Below are positions 7,886 through 15,099 of a DNA stretch of 64,000 bases, in pieces. Origin of the DNA: CAVRCT01 sp963719645. Lineage in GTDB: Bacteria > Pseudomonadota > Gammaproteobacteria > DSM-16500. A model generated the notes under the pieces. That model searched no databases and had not been told where the DNA came from. It saw nothing but the letters and a program-made list of their open reading frames with translations. Location: assembly GCA_963719645.1 (NCBI GenBank), contig CAVRCT010000008.1:48515-112514 (forward strand). Reading direction: 5' to 3'. Within the stretch, counting starts at the first letter, position 1. Every line of letters starts with the position of its first letter. Both the position numbers and the translations under genes were made by a program.

Positions 7886-9484
7886 ATGAGTAGAAATAGA
7901 GGGCAACCAATAGGGAGATCGTTTAAAGAGTTAAAAAAGGATTTTTTAGGAAAACAAGAAAGCGCCGTTCAAACGAAAATTGACTGTTTGCTATCAATCA
8001 ATGATTTTCGATTTGAAAATAAATATTTGACTATTCAAACGCAGCAGCTTCTTCGAATGACTTCCGCTACAACCTGCATGTATACCCTCCGTGAAAAAGA
8101 TGATAATGGCAATAAAAAAGGTTTTCCTCTGCCAATTATTCCTGGTCAACACTTCGTATGGGAAAAGATTAAAAAACCCGTTACCACCTTTACGATTTTC
8201 CAAGACAATCAAATGGTTCTTGCAGGCTGGTTTTCATCAGGCATGCAACAACTGGCTGAGAATGCTGCGCTTAAAAAACAGATCGGCGAAGCTGAAATTA
8301 CAAAAATCGAGCGGGGCAGAGGGAAAAACGGTATTACGTTTGACGAACTACGCATCATTGCGCTGACCATTTTTCGATTTGTAGGCGTGCGTCATTTCGG
8401 CATCGTTAATATCGTGGGCTTGCAAGGTATTTGTCAACTCTCAGACAATTCGTTGCTAAGCAGCCTTGCCCAACGGTTAGATAACCGTATGCTCGGCGTG
8501 ATACCACTCGATATACTTTATCGATTAAAATACCGCGAATATTTTTATCCCAAACGGTTTGCCCACGCGAATGTCAACGTTGCGCCGCTGGAGGGTGAGT
8601 TGATGACAACTCGTCATGGCGGCGGAAATAATTACTCGCAAGATTGTGAGATAACAAAAGCCATTGACCAATTTTTTTCTTGCTTTACGATGGCCGATTT
8701 TATTGTCGCGCAAGGAAAAAGAGCCGGTCAAATCGCAAAGAACGAAAAAAGCGAAGATATCCTCTTACTAAGGCGATTTCCGGAAGCGTTGCAAAAGATA
8801 GAAGAGTTTCTTTTAGCCGAAGAAAAGAAAGAATTATCCTCTCAATCAAATTCTCATGACACAGACGTTGAGATGGAGTCAAAAGCGGCTTGTGACCATG
8901 CAAATAAAAAAAGCGCCCGACTGTTTAGCGATTTTTATGTGAAACTTTCAAGCAATTCCAAAAAACAGGAAGAAAAGCGAGACAGCACGACAAAAAATGA
9001 AAGAGCTTCCGTAGAATTAGCCGCATTTGTTTACATCATGTTAGTTAATTTGATTGACGATATCAAAAACAAAATACCTCTTCCAGAGGCCCGTGTGAAA
9101 AAACCAGTTTCCGATGCAAGTGCACTTGCTTCAACCAACAAGCTGGATGATTTTGAATATTATATTTATGCCATTCTTGCTAATTCTTTATTTCAAATGG
9201 GAACGATCTATTATCTGGGTGATAAAGAATATCAAGAGGAAAAACCGGCGGCACCTTCTTCATCTTCTTCATCTTCATCTTCCTCATCATCATCGTCTGA
9301 TAATGCAAAGACTAAACAGGTTGAAACGGGTTCTGTGCCTCCCACGTCTAAGCGCAAACAGAGAGACGAGGATCAAAATGACACAAATGAAGCCGCTAAA
9401 AAAGATGAGAGTGAGAAACAACCCGCTAAGAAGCCCCGGCGCGAGTCTAAACAAAAAAAGGCTTCTGCAAAAAAAAGGGGGTAA
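7886..9484 (+). CDS. poly-serine protein (532 aa) ending in a basic tail; reading frame may continue by frameshift
   Basis: No known family is recognised. Residues about 1-310 look like a folded domain. DVEMES (about 326-331) follows in a linker, then a helical segment. A run of about 15 serines covers about 458-472. The last about 46 residues are very basic: SKRKQRDED, then KKPRRESKQKK and KKRG, resembling a bipartite nuclear signal. The frame stops (TAA 9482-9484) right after A8G5 (9469-9481). The next frame is open without interruption and encodes a protein of the same style up to 10346. Removing one base at the homopolymer would fuse the two into about 819 aa, similar in size to the other long members of the cluster. 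Confidence 0.7.
   Translation: MSRNRGQPIGRSFKELKKDFLGKQESAVQTKIDCLLSINDFRFENKYLTIQTQQLLRMTSATTCMYTLREKDDNGNKKGFPLPIIPGQHFVWEKIKKPVTTFTIFQDNQMVLAGWFSSGMQQLAENAALKKQIGEAEITKIERGRGKNGITFDELRIIALTIFRFVGVRHFGIVNIVGLQGICQLSDNSLLSSLAQRLDNRMLGVIPLDILYRLKYREYFYPKRFAHANVNVAPLEGELMTTRHGGGNNYSQDCEITKAIDQFFSCFTMADFIVAQGKRAGQIAKNEKSEDILLLRRFPEALQKIEEFLLAEEKKELSSQSNSHDTDVEMESKAACDHANKKSARLFSDFYVKLSSNSKKQEEKRDSTTKNERASVELAAFVYIMLVNLIDDIKNKIPLPEARVKKPVSDASALASTNKLDDFEYYIYAILANSLFQMGTIYYLGDKEYQEEKPAAPSSSSSSSSSSSSSSDNAKTKQVETGSVPPTSKRKQRDEDQNDTNEAAKKDESEKQPAKKPRRESKQKKASAKKRG
9469..9481 (+). other. A8G5 homopolymer at the junction of two frames (possible slippage or frameshift site)
   Basis: Eight A residues followed by five G residues immediately precede the stop codon of the 532-aa frame. 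Loss of one base would continue reading into the frame encoding GGKKTPVSSS and on to 10346. Long A tracts are known sites of RNA polymerase slippage in AT-rich genomes; sequencing error or true mutation are equally possible. Confidence 0.5.
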
Positions 9485-9494
9485 AAAAACGCCC

Positions 9495-10346
9495 GTGTCG
9501 AGCAGTCTTGATAGCAGTGCTTCATCATCGGCATTCTCTTTGTCTGATGAAGCGAAAGCAGAGCAAACCGAAGCCGGATTTGAGAATGGAACGAATGGAT
9601 CTCCTGATAGTGATGTAGAGATGGCGGCTGGCGAGAACAGTGATGCTTCCGCTTCATCAGCGCTTTTAGCCGCGCCACCTGAGCATTCATCAGAATTGAA
9701 ACTGTTAGCGGCAGCATCGGCACCTCCTGCATTCTCATCGCTGCTAATGCCCCCTGCCTCATCGGCTTCGTCTTCATCCTCTGGGTCTTCATCATCCAAT
9801 ATGGAGATAGAGAAAGACGCAGATCTAAATGCTTCTTCATCAGCCACTGCGCCTCTGTCTCATTCGTTATCCGCATCACCCTTCTCGTCACGTTCATCGT
9901 CACCGTCTCTTCCTCGGGGAAGCTTTTTTTCACGCCCTGCTTTGATGAATGGACAACCAAGAGATGATAAAACGCCGCAGCCGAATCTTGCTAATTATAA
10001 CCAGCAAGTATTGACAGAAATAAGTCGTTCGGCCAACGGGTTAAAACAACTTTCCGAACAAGATTATTTAAGCTGGCACCAATCACCGGAAGGACAAGAA
10101 TTGAATTTTGATTTAGCGAAGACGGAGGTGGCTTTACTTGCAGTACAGCGTACGCGGAGCGCATTGAGTGCGTCCTCCTACAAAGAAGCAATGCAGTTGT
10201 TTCAGGCTGTTTCTGACTTTACTGCTTTTGTTAATAACGCGCAGCCGCAATTACAACCACCGTCATCGAGTAGTAGTAGTAGTAGCAGTAGCAGCAGCCT
10301 TGACGTCAGCTCAAATGGCGCTGCTTTAAGGAAGGGTTTTTCATAG
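9495..10346 (+). CDS. poly-serine, D-V-E-M motif protein (283 aa); separate gene or second half of the 532-aa gene
   Basis: The start is uncertain. GTG 9495 is the first plausible start after the upstream stop, giving MSSSLDSSAS. A G-rich stretch lies 13 nt before it, which is too far for a good ribosome site. The first about 150 residues are Ser/Ala/Pro low complexity with DVEMAA (about 40-45) and NMEIEKD. Residues about 150-255 are a helical region (LANYNQQVLTEI... onward). A run of about 13 serines follows, then a short tail. In-frame sequence upstream of 9484 is only the shadow of the 532-aa gene. The shared style with the preceding frame supports either translational coupling or one gene split by a frameshift at 9469-9481. 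Confidence 0.5.
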   Translation: MSSSLDSSASSSAFSLSDEAKAEQTEAGFENGTNGSPDSDVEMAAGENSDASASSALLAAPPEHSSELKLLAAASAPPAFSSLLMPPASSASSSSSGSSSSNMEIEKDADLNASSSATAPLSHSLSASPFSSRSSSPSLPRGSFFSRPALMNGQPRDDKTPQPNLANYNQQVLTEISRSANGLKQLSEQDYLSWHQSPEGQELNFDLAKTEVALLAVQRTRSALSASSYKEAMQLFQAVSDFTAFVNNAQPQLQPPSSSSSSSSSSSSLDVSSNGAALRKGFS

Positions 10347-10394
10347 ATATCTACACAAGCGGTTCTGCTCTCTCAGATGTGCTGCCCCTCGCAA

Positions 10395-10481
10395 CTGAGC
10401 CGCGACCGTTAGGGAGCGTCACGGAATCAGCGTTAATTTAAATCGCTGATTCCGTGACGCTCCCTAACGGTCGCGGCTCAG
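10395..10481. repeat. palindromic repeat, GAGCCGCGACCGTTAGGGAGC family, copy 1
   Basis: Near-perfect inverted repeat: CTGAGCCGCGACCG...GGAATCAGCG and its complement around an AT-rich TTAATTTAAAT loop. Relatives lie at 14202-14270, 34746-34838 and, as a half arm, at 61959-61981. It occupies the gap between the 283-aa and 1110-aa genes. Confidence 0.75.
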
Positions 10482-10575
10482 ATGTGAGGGGACGATCAGG
10501 GGCGCACAGTTGACGAAAATATATTAGATTTATATGATCAATTTTTTTTATAAATTACAAAACGAGGAATAAATT

Positions 10576-13500
10576 ATGTTTGGTAGTAGATCGAATAATG
10601 CGAGTTCGGCGTTAGCGCCTATGGATGAATCATCTGCTTCATCTTCTAGCAGTCATTCCACTGATGAGCTGCCACCATCACTTAGAGAATTAGAAGCAAT
10701 GCTTCAGAATTCTCCCGCACCTATTCCGCTTATTCATTCCTCGTTACCCATTTCTTCACCCTCAAGCAGCAGCTTCACTGACTTTAAAATGCCAGATTCA
10801 CTCATGCAGCTCGAAACAATGCTGCAAGAACCCACTCCTCTCATGCCTATTTCATTTGGATCAACTCATCAAAGTGAGCCTTTCAATTTACCTCCGGTTG
10901 ATTTTTCAAATTCGGGAAATGAAATGCCTGAAGAGGATGGATTACCCGAAATATCGCAAGCAGATGAAGACCGCGCATCCAGCAGAGCAGCGAGCTCAGA
11001 CGGCGACATTGACATGAAAGCAGGTGATTTGAGTGGTCTCTTAACAAAAAGAAAAGCGGAGGATACGGTATCCGATGAGAAAAGCGCGAAAAGAGCACGT
11101 TTAGAACCAAGCATAAGTGCGAGCATAAGTTCTAGTAGTTCTAGTTCTAGTTCTAGTAATTCTAATAGTTCCAGTTCAGGCACAAACAAAAGCACAAGTG
11201 AACAAAAGCAAAATCAAAACAGCGCAGCCCCAAGTAGCGTCAGAAGAAAAATACCTAAAAAACCACAATTTATGAAGAAGCCCGCTGAGTCAAAAAGAAG
11301 TACGAAAAATTTCATCGAGCCACAACCCGCAGGCAAACCAGTCTCTGCGCCTAAAAAACCAGCGAATGCCGCCAAACCAATGCAGCGACAACAAAGCGAT
11401 GGAAAGGATGAAAAAAAAGAAGCGCCAGCAAATGCTGTTGAGAAAAACGTTCCGCCCGGATTTAAAGGCATCTTTCCAGCACATATTAAGCCAAACGACA
11501 AATTGAAACCAGCAGATCTCAAAGCGCAATATGGCAAATATACAAAACGGTTAGCAGACGAAAAGATAAAAACTCCTAAAGAAGTGTTAGAAGCACAAAA
11601 GGATTCTAATCAGGAAGGACGGAAAATTTCGCTTCAATTGATAAAAGCACAGAGAGAGGGTAACGTAGCAGAAAAGAAAAAATTATCGGCAGAATTAAAG
11701 GCTTTTACAAAAGAGGCGGGGACTAAAAAGCGCAAAGAAAAAGCGCGTACTGCCGCTATTGACGAACAAAAAAATTTGAGGGATAAATTTCTCTTTTATG
11801 AAATGCCCCATCTATTTTCAAAATCACAAGATCAGTATCGATCTGGCAAAATCTTTTTAACACCCGAACTCTGGAACCATCCCAAGAAAGAAGTAAGAGA
11901 ACTAAGAGAGTTACTGGATGCAGCGTCTCGCCACCTGAGAGGAAATTTAAAAAAAGAAACAAGCCCTATGTCAATTACGAGTCAAGAGAAGCGCAGGATA
12001 AGAGCCTATGTTCTCAAAAAGCTCCAACCAAAAGTGGACAGACTCAGAATACTTTCCGAGCAGGATTTATTTTCCCATGCCAAATTTGTCGTGGTGACCG
12101 GCGGATTCACTCCTGAAGAAATACCTTGGTTGAGAAAACACTATGATGAAACGTTTCAAAACGATTTTCATAAAAAAGGCAAGCAAGGATTACCAAGCCA
12201 AGAATATGCGTGTTTTTTTAAATATTACTGGTTACAAGAATGCTGGGCTCTACCCAATAAAGACAAGAGAGTACTTGACACTTATAACTACGCACGTGAA
12301 GTCGCAGTAGCCGAGATGAAAAAAATTGATGAGAGAAATAAAAAAATTAAAGAGAGCAATAAATCCCTTAAGAGAATAAATAAAGAACTGGCAAAAGAAA
12401 ATAAACCTCGCAAAAAATTAGCGAAAACAAGAACCTATACTTTTAAAGAGGATCTTATTAATCCAAATGATATACCCGGTGCCATTACGGAAAGACCTAA
12501 GTATCCTAAAAATCTTGATATAACAGAAATTAAGGGTGAAGATTTCCCTCTTTTTAAATTACCCGAGAGATTGCTACCGCCTGATTCGCAATATACTCCC
12601 CGTGAGTGTGAAATGGCCTATCACAAATTCGAAACGGCACAAACTAAGAAAGAGTCTACAATACTGTTTAATGCCTATAACCTTACGGTTGAAAATATCA
12701 AAAAAGGCTTAGGCATACACAAAGAACTCTTAATTTTAGAAAAGCTTGATGAATATCTTCGCCTCAAACTTGCAGCACTCCATTCAGCCCGTTGTGAACT
12801 GAGCAGGCGCTTTCCACCGCAAAAAATTAGAGCGGCGATATATCTCGGTAATTATGATAAAACAGCACAAATCACCCATCTTAAATACATCATTTTACTT
12901 GGCGTTAACAAAAATGAATTTGAGAGACTTTATGATAAGTCGACGCCCGAAGAGCGGCAAAAACTCATCACTTATATCAAACGAACCGACTCAAACAAAA
13001 CGGAAGTAGAGAGAACGTATGATGCAGAAGCGACAGAGACAGATCGTAGGGAATTTGATTTTGCAGAAATAGCAAAATGGGTTGAAAAAATTCCTGACGA
13101 TCATGCTGTGGTTCAAGCGCTCGGAAAAGAAATTATCCAGATGAACAACGTTAAAACGGATGGCAAATGGAAAACGGTACGCGGTGACAAAGGATTGGTG
13201 TCTGCTGATGATAAAAAATCAGAAAAGTCGAAAGACGCTGAAAAATCGGATGAATCGGAGCAATCTGCAAAATCTAAAAAATCTAAAAAGAAGCCTGAGA
13301 AAGCAAAATCAAGCGAAGAAAAAGCGGATAACGATGACGACCTGGGTGCACAGCAGCTAAGTCTTAGACGCACCCAGCAAAAAAATTATAAAGAAAAACA
13401 TTCTGACGATGAAGAAGAAAGTGAAGAATCAGAATACTCTGCCACTTCCAGCGATGAAGAAACTGAAAACGAGCAGGAGAGCGATGATGATATTGAAATG

Positions 13501-13908
13501 AGCGATGAAGAATCGTCTGATCTCTCATCTTCATCGAGCAAACGTGAAGAGGACGCTTCTGATACTGATGATGAAGAAGAAGATGAGAAGCAGAAAGCAG
13601 CCAAAAAATCTGCTAGAACAAAATCCGCTTCATCCGATGACGATGTTGAAATGGAGGATGCAGAAGCGGCTCCTAACCACTCTGCCTCGTCAAGCTCATC
13701 CTCTTCTTCGAGTTCTTCATCGAGTCGAGAGAAGACCCAACCCTCTAGCTTGAGCTTAGGAGCGGGAAAAGCATCGCTACCCAGTGTTGCGAAAGATCGC
13801 AATACTCTTTTTGGTAGCTCAGCAAGCAAAGCGGCGGTGGCATTAAAAAATAATGAAAAGCAGGCAACACAATCTGCACAAATTAAAAAAAGCAGCAAAA
13901 AAAGCTAA
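10576..13908 (+). CDS. giant poly-serine protein (1110 aa) with bipartite basic signal and acidic tail
   Basis: No known family is recognised. GAGGAA 6 nt before the ATG supports the start. Residues 1-150 are Ser/Pro-rich with two related segments (S-L-R/M-Q-L-E-x-M-L-Q). DIDMKAG lies near 142-148. TKRKAED followed about 12 residues later by KRARLEP (about 157-178) is a textbook-like bipartite basic signal, followed by a Ser/Asn run (183-208). Residues about 210-300 are Lys/Pro-rich. Residues about 300-860 form a long Lys-rich, largely helical region that may contain the functional fold. From about 875 the chain is Lys/Ser/Glu/Asp low complexity with DIEMSDEE and DVEMEDAE, plus a Ser run (1036-1051), resembling eukaryotic nucleolar or chromatin proteins. 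No signal peptide or membrane segment. Effector status is inferred from composition only. Confidence 0.75.
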   Translation: MFGSRSNNASSALAPMDESSASSSSSHSTDELPPSLRELEAMLQNSPAPIPLIHSSLPISSPSSSSFTDFKMPDSLMQLETMLQEPTPLMPISFGSTHQSEPFNLPPVDFSNSGNEMPEEDGLPEISQADEDRASSRAASSDGDIDMKAGDLSGLLTKRKAEDTVSDEKSAKRARLEPSISASISSSSSSSSSSNSNSSSSGTNKSTSEQKQNQNSAAPSSVRRKIPKKPQFMKKPAESKRSTKNFIEPQPAGKPVSAPKKPANAAKPMQRQQSDGKDEKKEAPANAVEKNVPPGFKGIFPAHIKPNDKLKPADLKAQYGKYTKRLADEKIKTPKEVLEAQKDSNQEGRKISLQLIKAQREGNVAEKKKLSAELKAFTKEAGTKKRKEKARTAAIDEQKNLRDKFLFYEMPHLFSKSQDQYRSGKIFLTPELWNHPKKEVRELRELLDAASRHLRGNLKKETSPMSITSQEKRRIRAYVLKKLQPKVDRLRILSEQDLFSHAKFVVVTGGFTPEEIPWLRKHYDETFQNDFHKKGKQGLPSQEYACFFKYYWLQECWALPNKDKRVLDTYNYAREVAVAEMKKIDERNKKIKESNKSLKRINKELAKENKPRKKLAKTRTYTFKEDLINPNDIPGAITERPKYPKNLDITEIKGEDFPLFKLPERLLPPDSQYTPRECEMAYHKFETAQTKKESTILFNAYNLTVENIKKGLGIHKELLILEKLDEYLRLKLAALHSARCELSRRFPPQKIRAAIYLGNYDKTAQITHLKYIILLGVNKNEFERLYDKSTPEERQKLITYIKRTDSNKTEVERTYDAEATETDRREFDFAEIAKWVEKIPDDHAVVQALGKEIIQMNNVKTDGKWKTVRGDKGLVSADDKKSEKSKDAEKSDESEQSAKSKKSKKKPEKAKSSEEKADNDDDLGAQQLSLRRTQQKNYKEKHSDDEEESEESEYSATSSDEETENEQESDDDIEMSDEESSDLSSSSSKREEDASDTDDEEEDEKQKAAKKSARTKSASSDDDVEMEDAEAAPNHSASSSSSSSSSSSSSREKTQPSSLSLGAGKASLPSVAKDRNTLFGSSASKAAVALKNNEKQATQSAQIKKSSKKS

Positions 13909-13951
13909 TCAGGTTTTACCACCCTCCACTTGTGGCATCTTGCGTTACTTT

Positions 13952-14024
13952 TAGCGAGCACGGGTGCAACCCGGGGTTTTGAAGCTGTTTAAAAACCCCG
14001 GGTTGCACCTGGGCGACTCGCTAA
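13952..14024. repeat. palindromic repeat, GGGTGCAACCCGG family, copy 2
   Basis: Arms TTAGCGAG...GGGTGCAACCCGGGG and CCCCGGGTTGCACC...CTCGCTAA. Same family as 3527-3592 but with different outermost bases. It lies 43 nt after the stop of the 1110-aa gene, so it could end that transcript. Confidence 0.7.
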
Positions 14025-14029
14025 CAACT

Positions 14030-14068
14030 CCGTCATTGCGAGCCCCGCAGGGGCGCGGCAATCCAGTT
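14030..14068. repeat. half copy of the CCGTCATTGCGAG repeat family
   Basis: CCGTCATTGCGAG followed by CCCCGCAGGGG and GCAATCCAG matches one arm of the complete palindrome at 36561-36678, with a different middle. Part of a cluster of four repeat families between 13952 and 14270. Confidence 0.6.
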
Positions 14069-14096
14069 TTTGAATTTGCAAAAATTTTGCAGTCCC

Positions 14097-14181
14097 GTAG
14101 GTTGGGTTGAGCGTTAGCGAAACCCAACGTTTTCGTGCATTCATCCATTGTTGGGTTTCGCTGACGCTCAACCCAACCTAC
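14097..14181. repeat. palindromic repeat, GTAGGTTGGGTTGAGCG family
   Basis: Inverted repeat with arms starting GTAGGTTGGGTTGAGCGTTA and ending CGCTCAACCCAACCTAC around a loop of about 25 nt. A family of this consensus is widespread in proteobacterial intergenic DNA. Confidence 0.75.
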
Positions 14182-14201
14182 ATGACTCGCTGGCACGCCT
14201 C

Positions 14202-14270
14202 GGAGTGTCACGGAATCAGCGATTAAAATTAACGCTGATTCCGTGACGCTCCCTAATGGTCGCGGCTCAG
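14202..14270. repeat. palindromic repeat, GAGCCGCGACC family, copy 2 (left arm truncated)
   Basis: Contains GTCACGGAATCAGCG, an AT loop, and the full right arm CGCTGATTCCGTGACGCTCC ending in GGTCGCGGCTCAG. The left arm lacks the outer CTGAGCCGCGACC part present at 10395. Confidence 0.7.
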
Positions 14271-14343
14271 AAGCGCTGGGAACACTCCACTTCTCTGCAT
14301 ATTGGCGATAAAAAAAACCAAATAATACATCACTCTCTCAAGA

Positions 14344-14371
14344 CAAGACGCTCGTAACGTTCTCTTTTAGC
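14344..14371 (+). repeat. right copy of the 28-bp direct repeat flanking the poly-serine cluster
   Basis: Partner of 780-807 (26 of 28 identical, same orientation). It lies just before the promoter region of the response regulator gene. Together the two copies delimit a segment of about 13.5 kb holding only unrecognised low-complexity genes and repeats. Confidence 0.6.
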
Positions 14372-14415
14372 AGCGTAAGTGGTATACTGGCCAATTTTCG
14401 CGAGTTCCAAAACCC

Positions 14416-15099
14416 ATGCGTTTATTAATTATTGAAGATGAACCAAAAACCGCAGCCTATTTGAAAAAAGGGCTGAGCGAAAATGGTTTTATCGTCGATA
14501 TTGCGACAGATGGGCATGAGGGTCTTTTTTTGGCGACGACCCAGAACTTTGACTTAGTGATTCTTGATATTATGTTACCCAAAGTAGATGGCTGGACCAT
14601 TTTAGCCGCGTTACGCCGACAAGGTTTACAAACACCCGCGTTATTTTTAACGGCACGCAGCTCAGTCTCTGATCGCGTGAAAGGGTTAGAATTAGGCGCT
14701 GACGATTATTTAGTAAAACCCTTCGCATTTTCTGAATTACTGGCGAGAATTCGCAACATTTTGAAACGCGGTCAAGCAACAACTAACACCGAAATGTACC
14801 AAATTGGCGATTTAGAAATCGATTTGGTACGACACAAAGCAACACGCGCCGGTCAACGGCTTGTTTTAACATCCAAAGAATTTTCCTTAATCGCATTATT
14901 GGCAAGACGCACTGGTCAAGTCGTCTCTCGTACTGTCATTGCTGAACAAGTATGGGATATGAATTTTGATAGCGATACCAATATTGTAGATGTCGCAGTA
15001 CGGCGATTAAGACAAAAAGTCGATGGCCCTTTCGAAAACAAATTAATCCACACGATTCGAGGCGTTGGTTATGTTTTGGAAAACCGGCAAAATCCCTAA
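14416..15099 (+). CDS. OmpR/PhoB-family response regulator (CusR-like)
   Basis: A 227-aa two-component response regulator. The receiver domain (residues 1-115) has acidic pocket residues E7-D8-E9, phospho-acceptor D51 in LDIMLP, T79 and K101. A winged-helix DNA-binding domain (about 130-222) carries the usual L-T-x-K-E-F-x-L-L and the R-G-V-G-Y wing. Closest to the heavy-metal (CusR/CopR) subgroup judging by the pattern and the partner kinase. It overlaps the kinase gene by 29 nt, so the two are co-translated. The signal sensed is unknown. The adjacent siderophore and respiratory genes make a metal signal plausible, but that is only context. Confidence 0.93.
   Translation: MRLLIIEDEPKTAAYLKKGLSENGFIVDIATDGHEGLFLATTQNFDLVILDIMLPKVDGWTILAALRRQGLQTPALFLTARSSVSDRVKGLELGADDYLVKPFAFSELLARIRNILKRGQATTNTEMYQIGDLEIDLVRHKATRAGQRLVLTSKEFSLIALLARRTGQVVSRTVIAEQVWDMNFDSDTNIVDVAVRRLRQKVDGPFENKLIHTIRGVGYVLENRQNP

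Noticed and set aside
9114..9484. Upstream part of the +1 frame overlapping the 532-aa gene as genuine coding sequence
   Set aside because: Its composition (Arg/Leu/His-rich) is typical of a shadow frame; only the part after 9484 has the cluster's protein style.
13386..13898. Antisense frames rich in Ser/Leu/Glu opposite the poly-serine regions, here and at 1547-1917, 3050-3283, 5334-5897, 6181-6722 and 9290-9960
   Set aside because: Poly-Ser codons (TCA, TCT, AGC) read as Glu/Asp/Leu/Ala runs on the other strand; no ribosome sites and no independent signal.
13951..14211. Small minus-strand frame of 86 residues between the 1110-aa gene and the response regulator
   Set aside because: It consists entirely of three palindromic repeat families.
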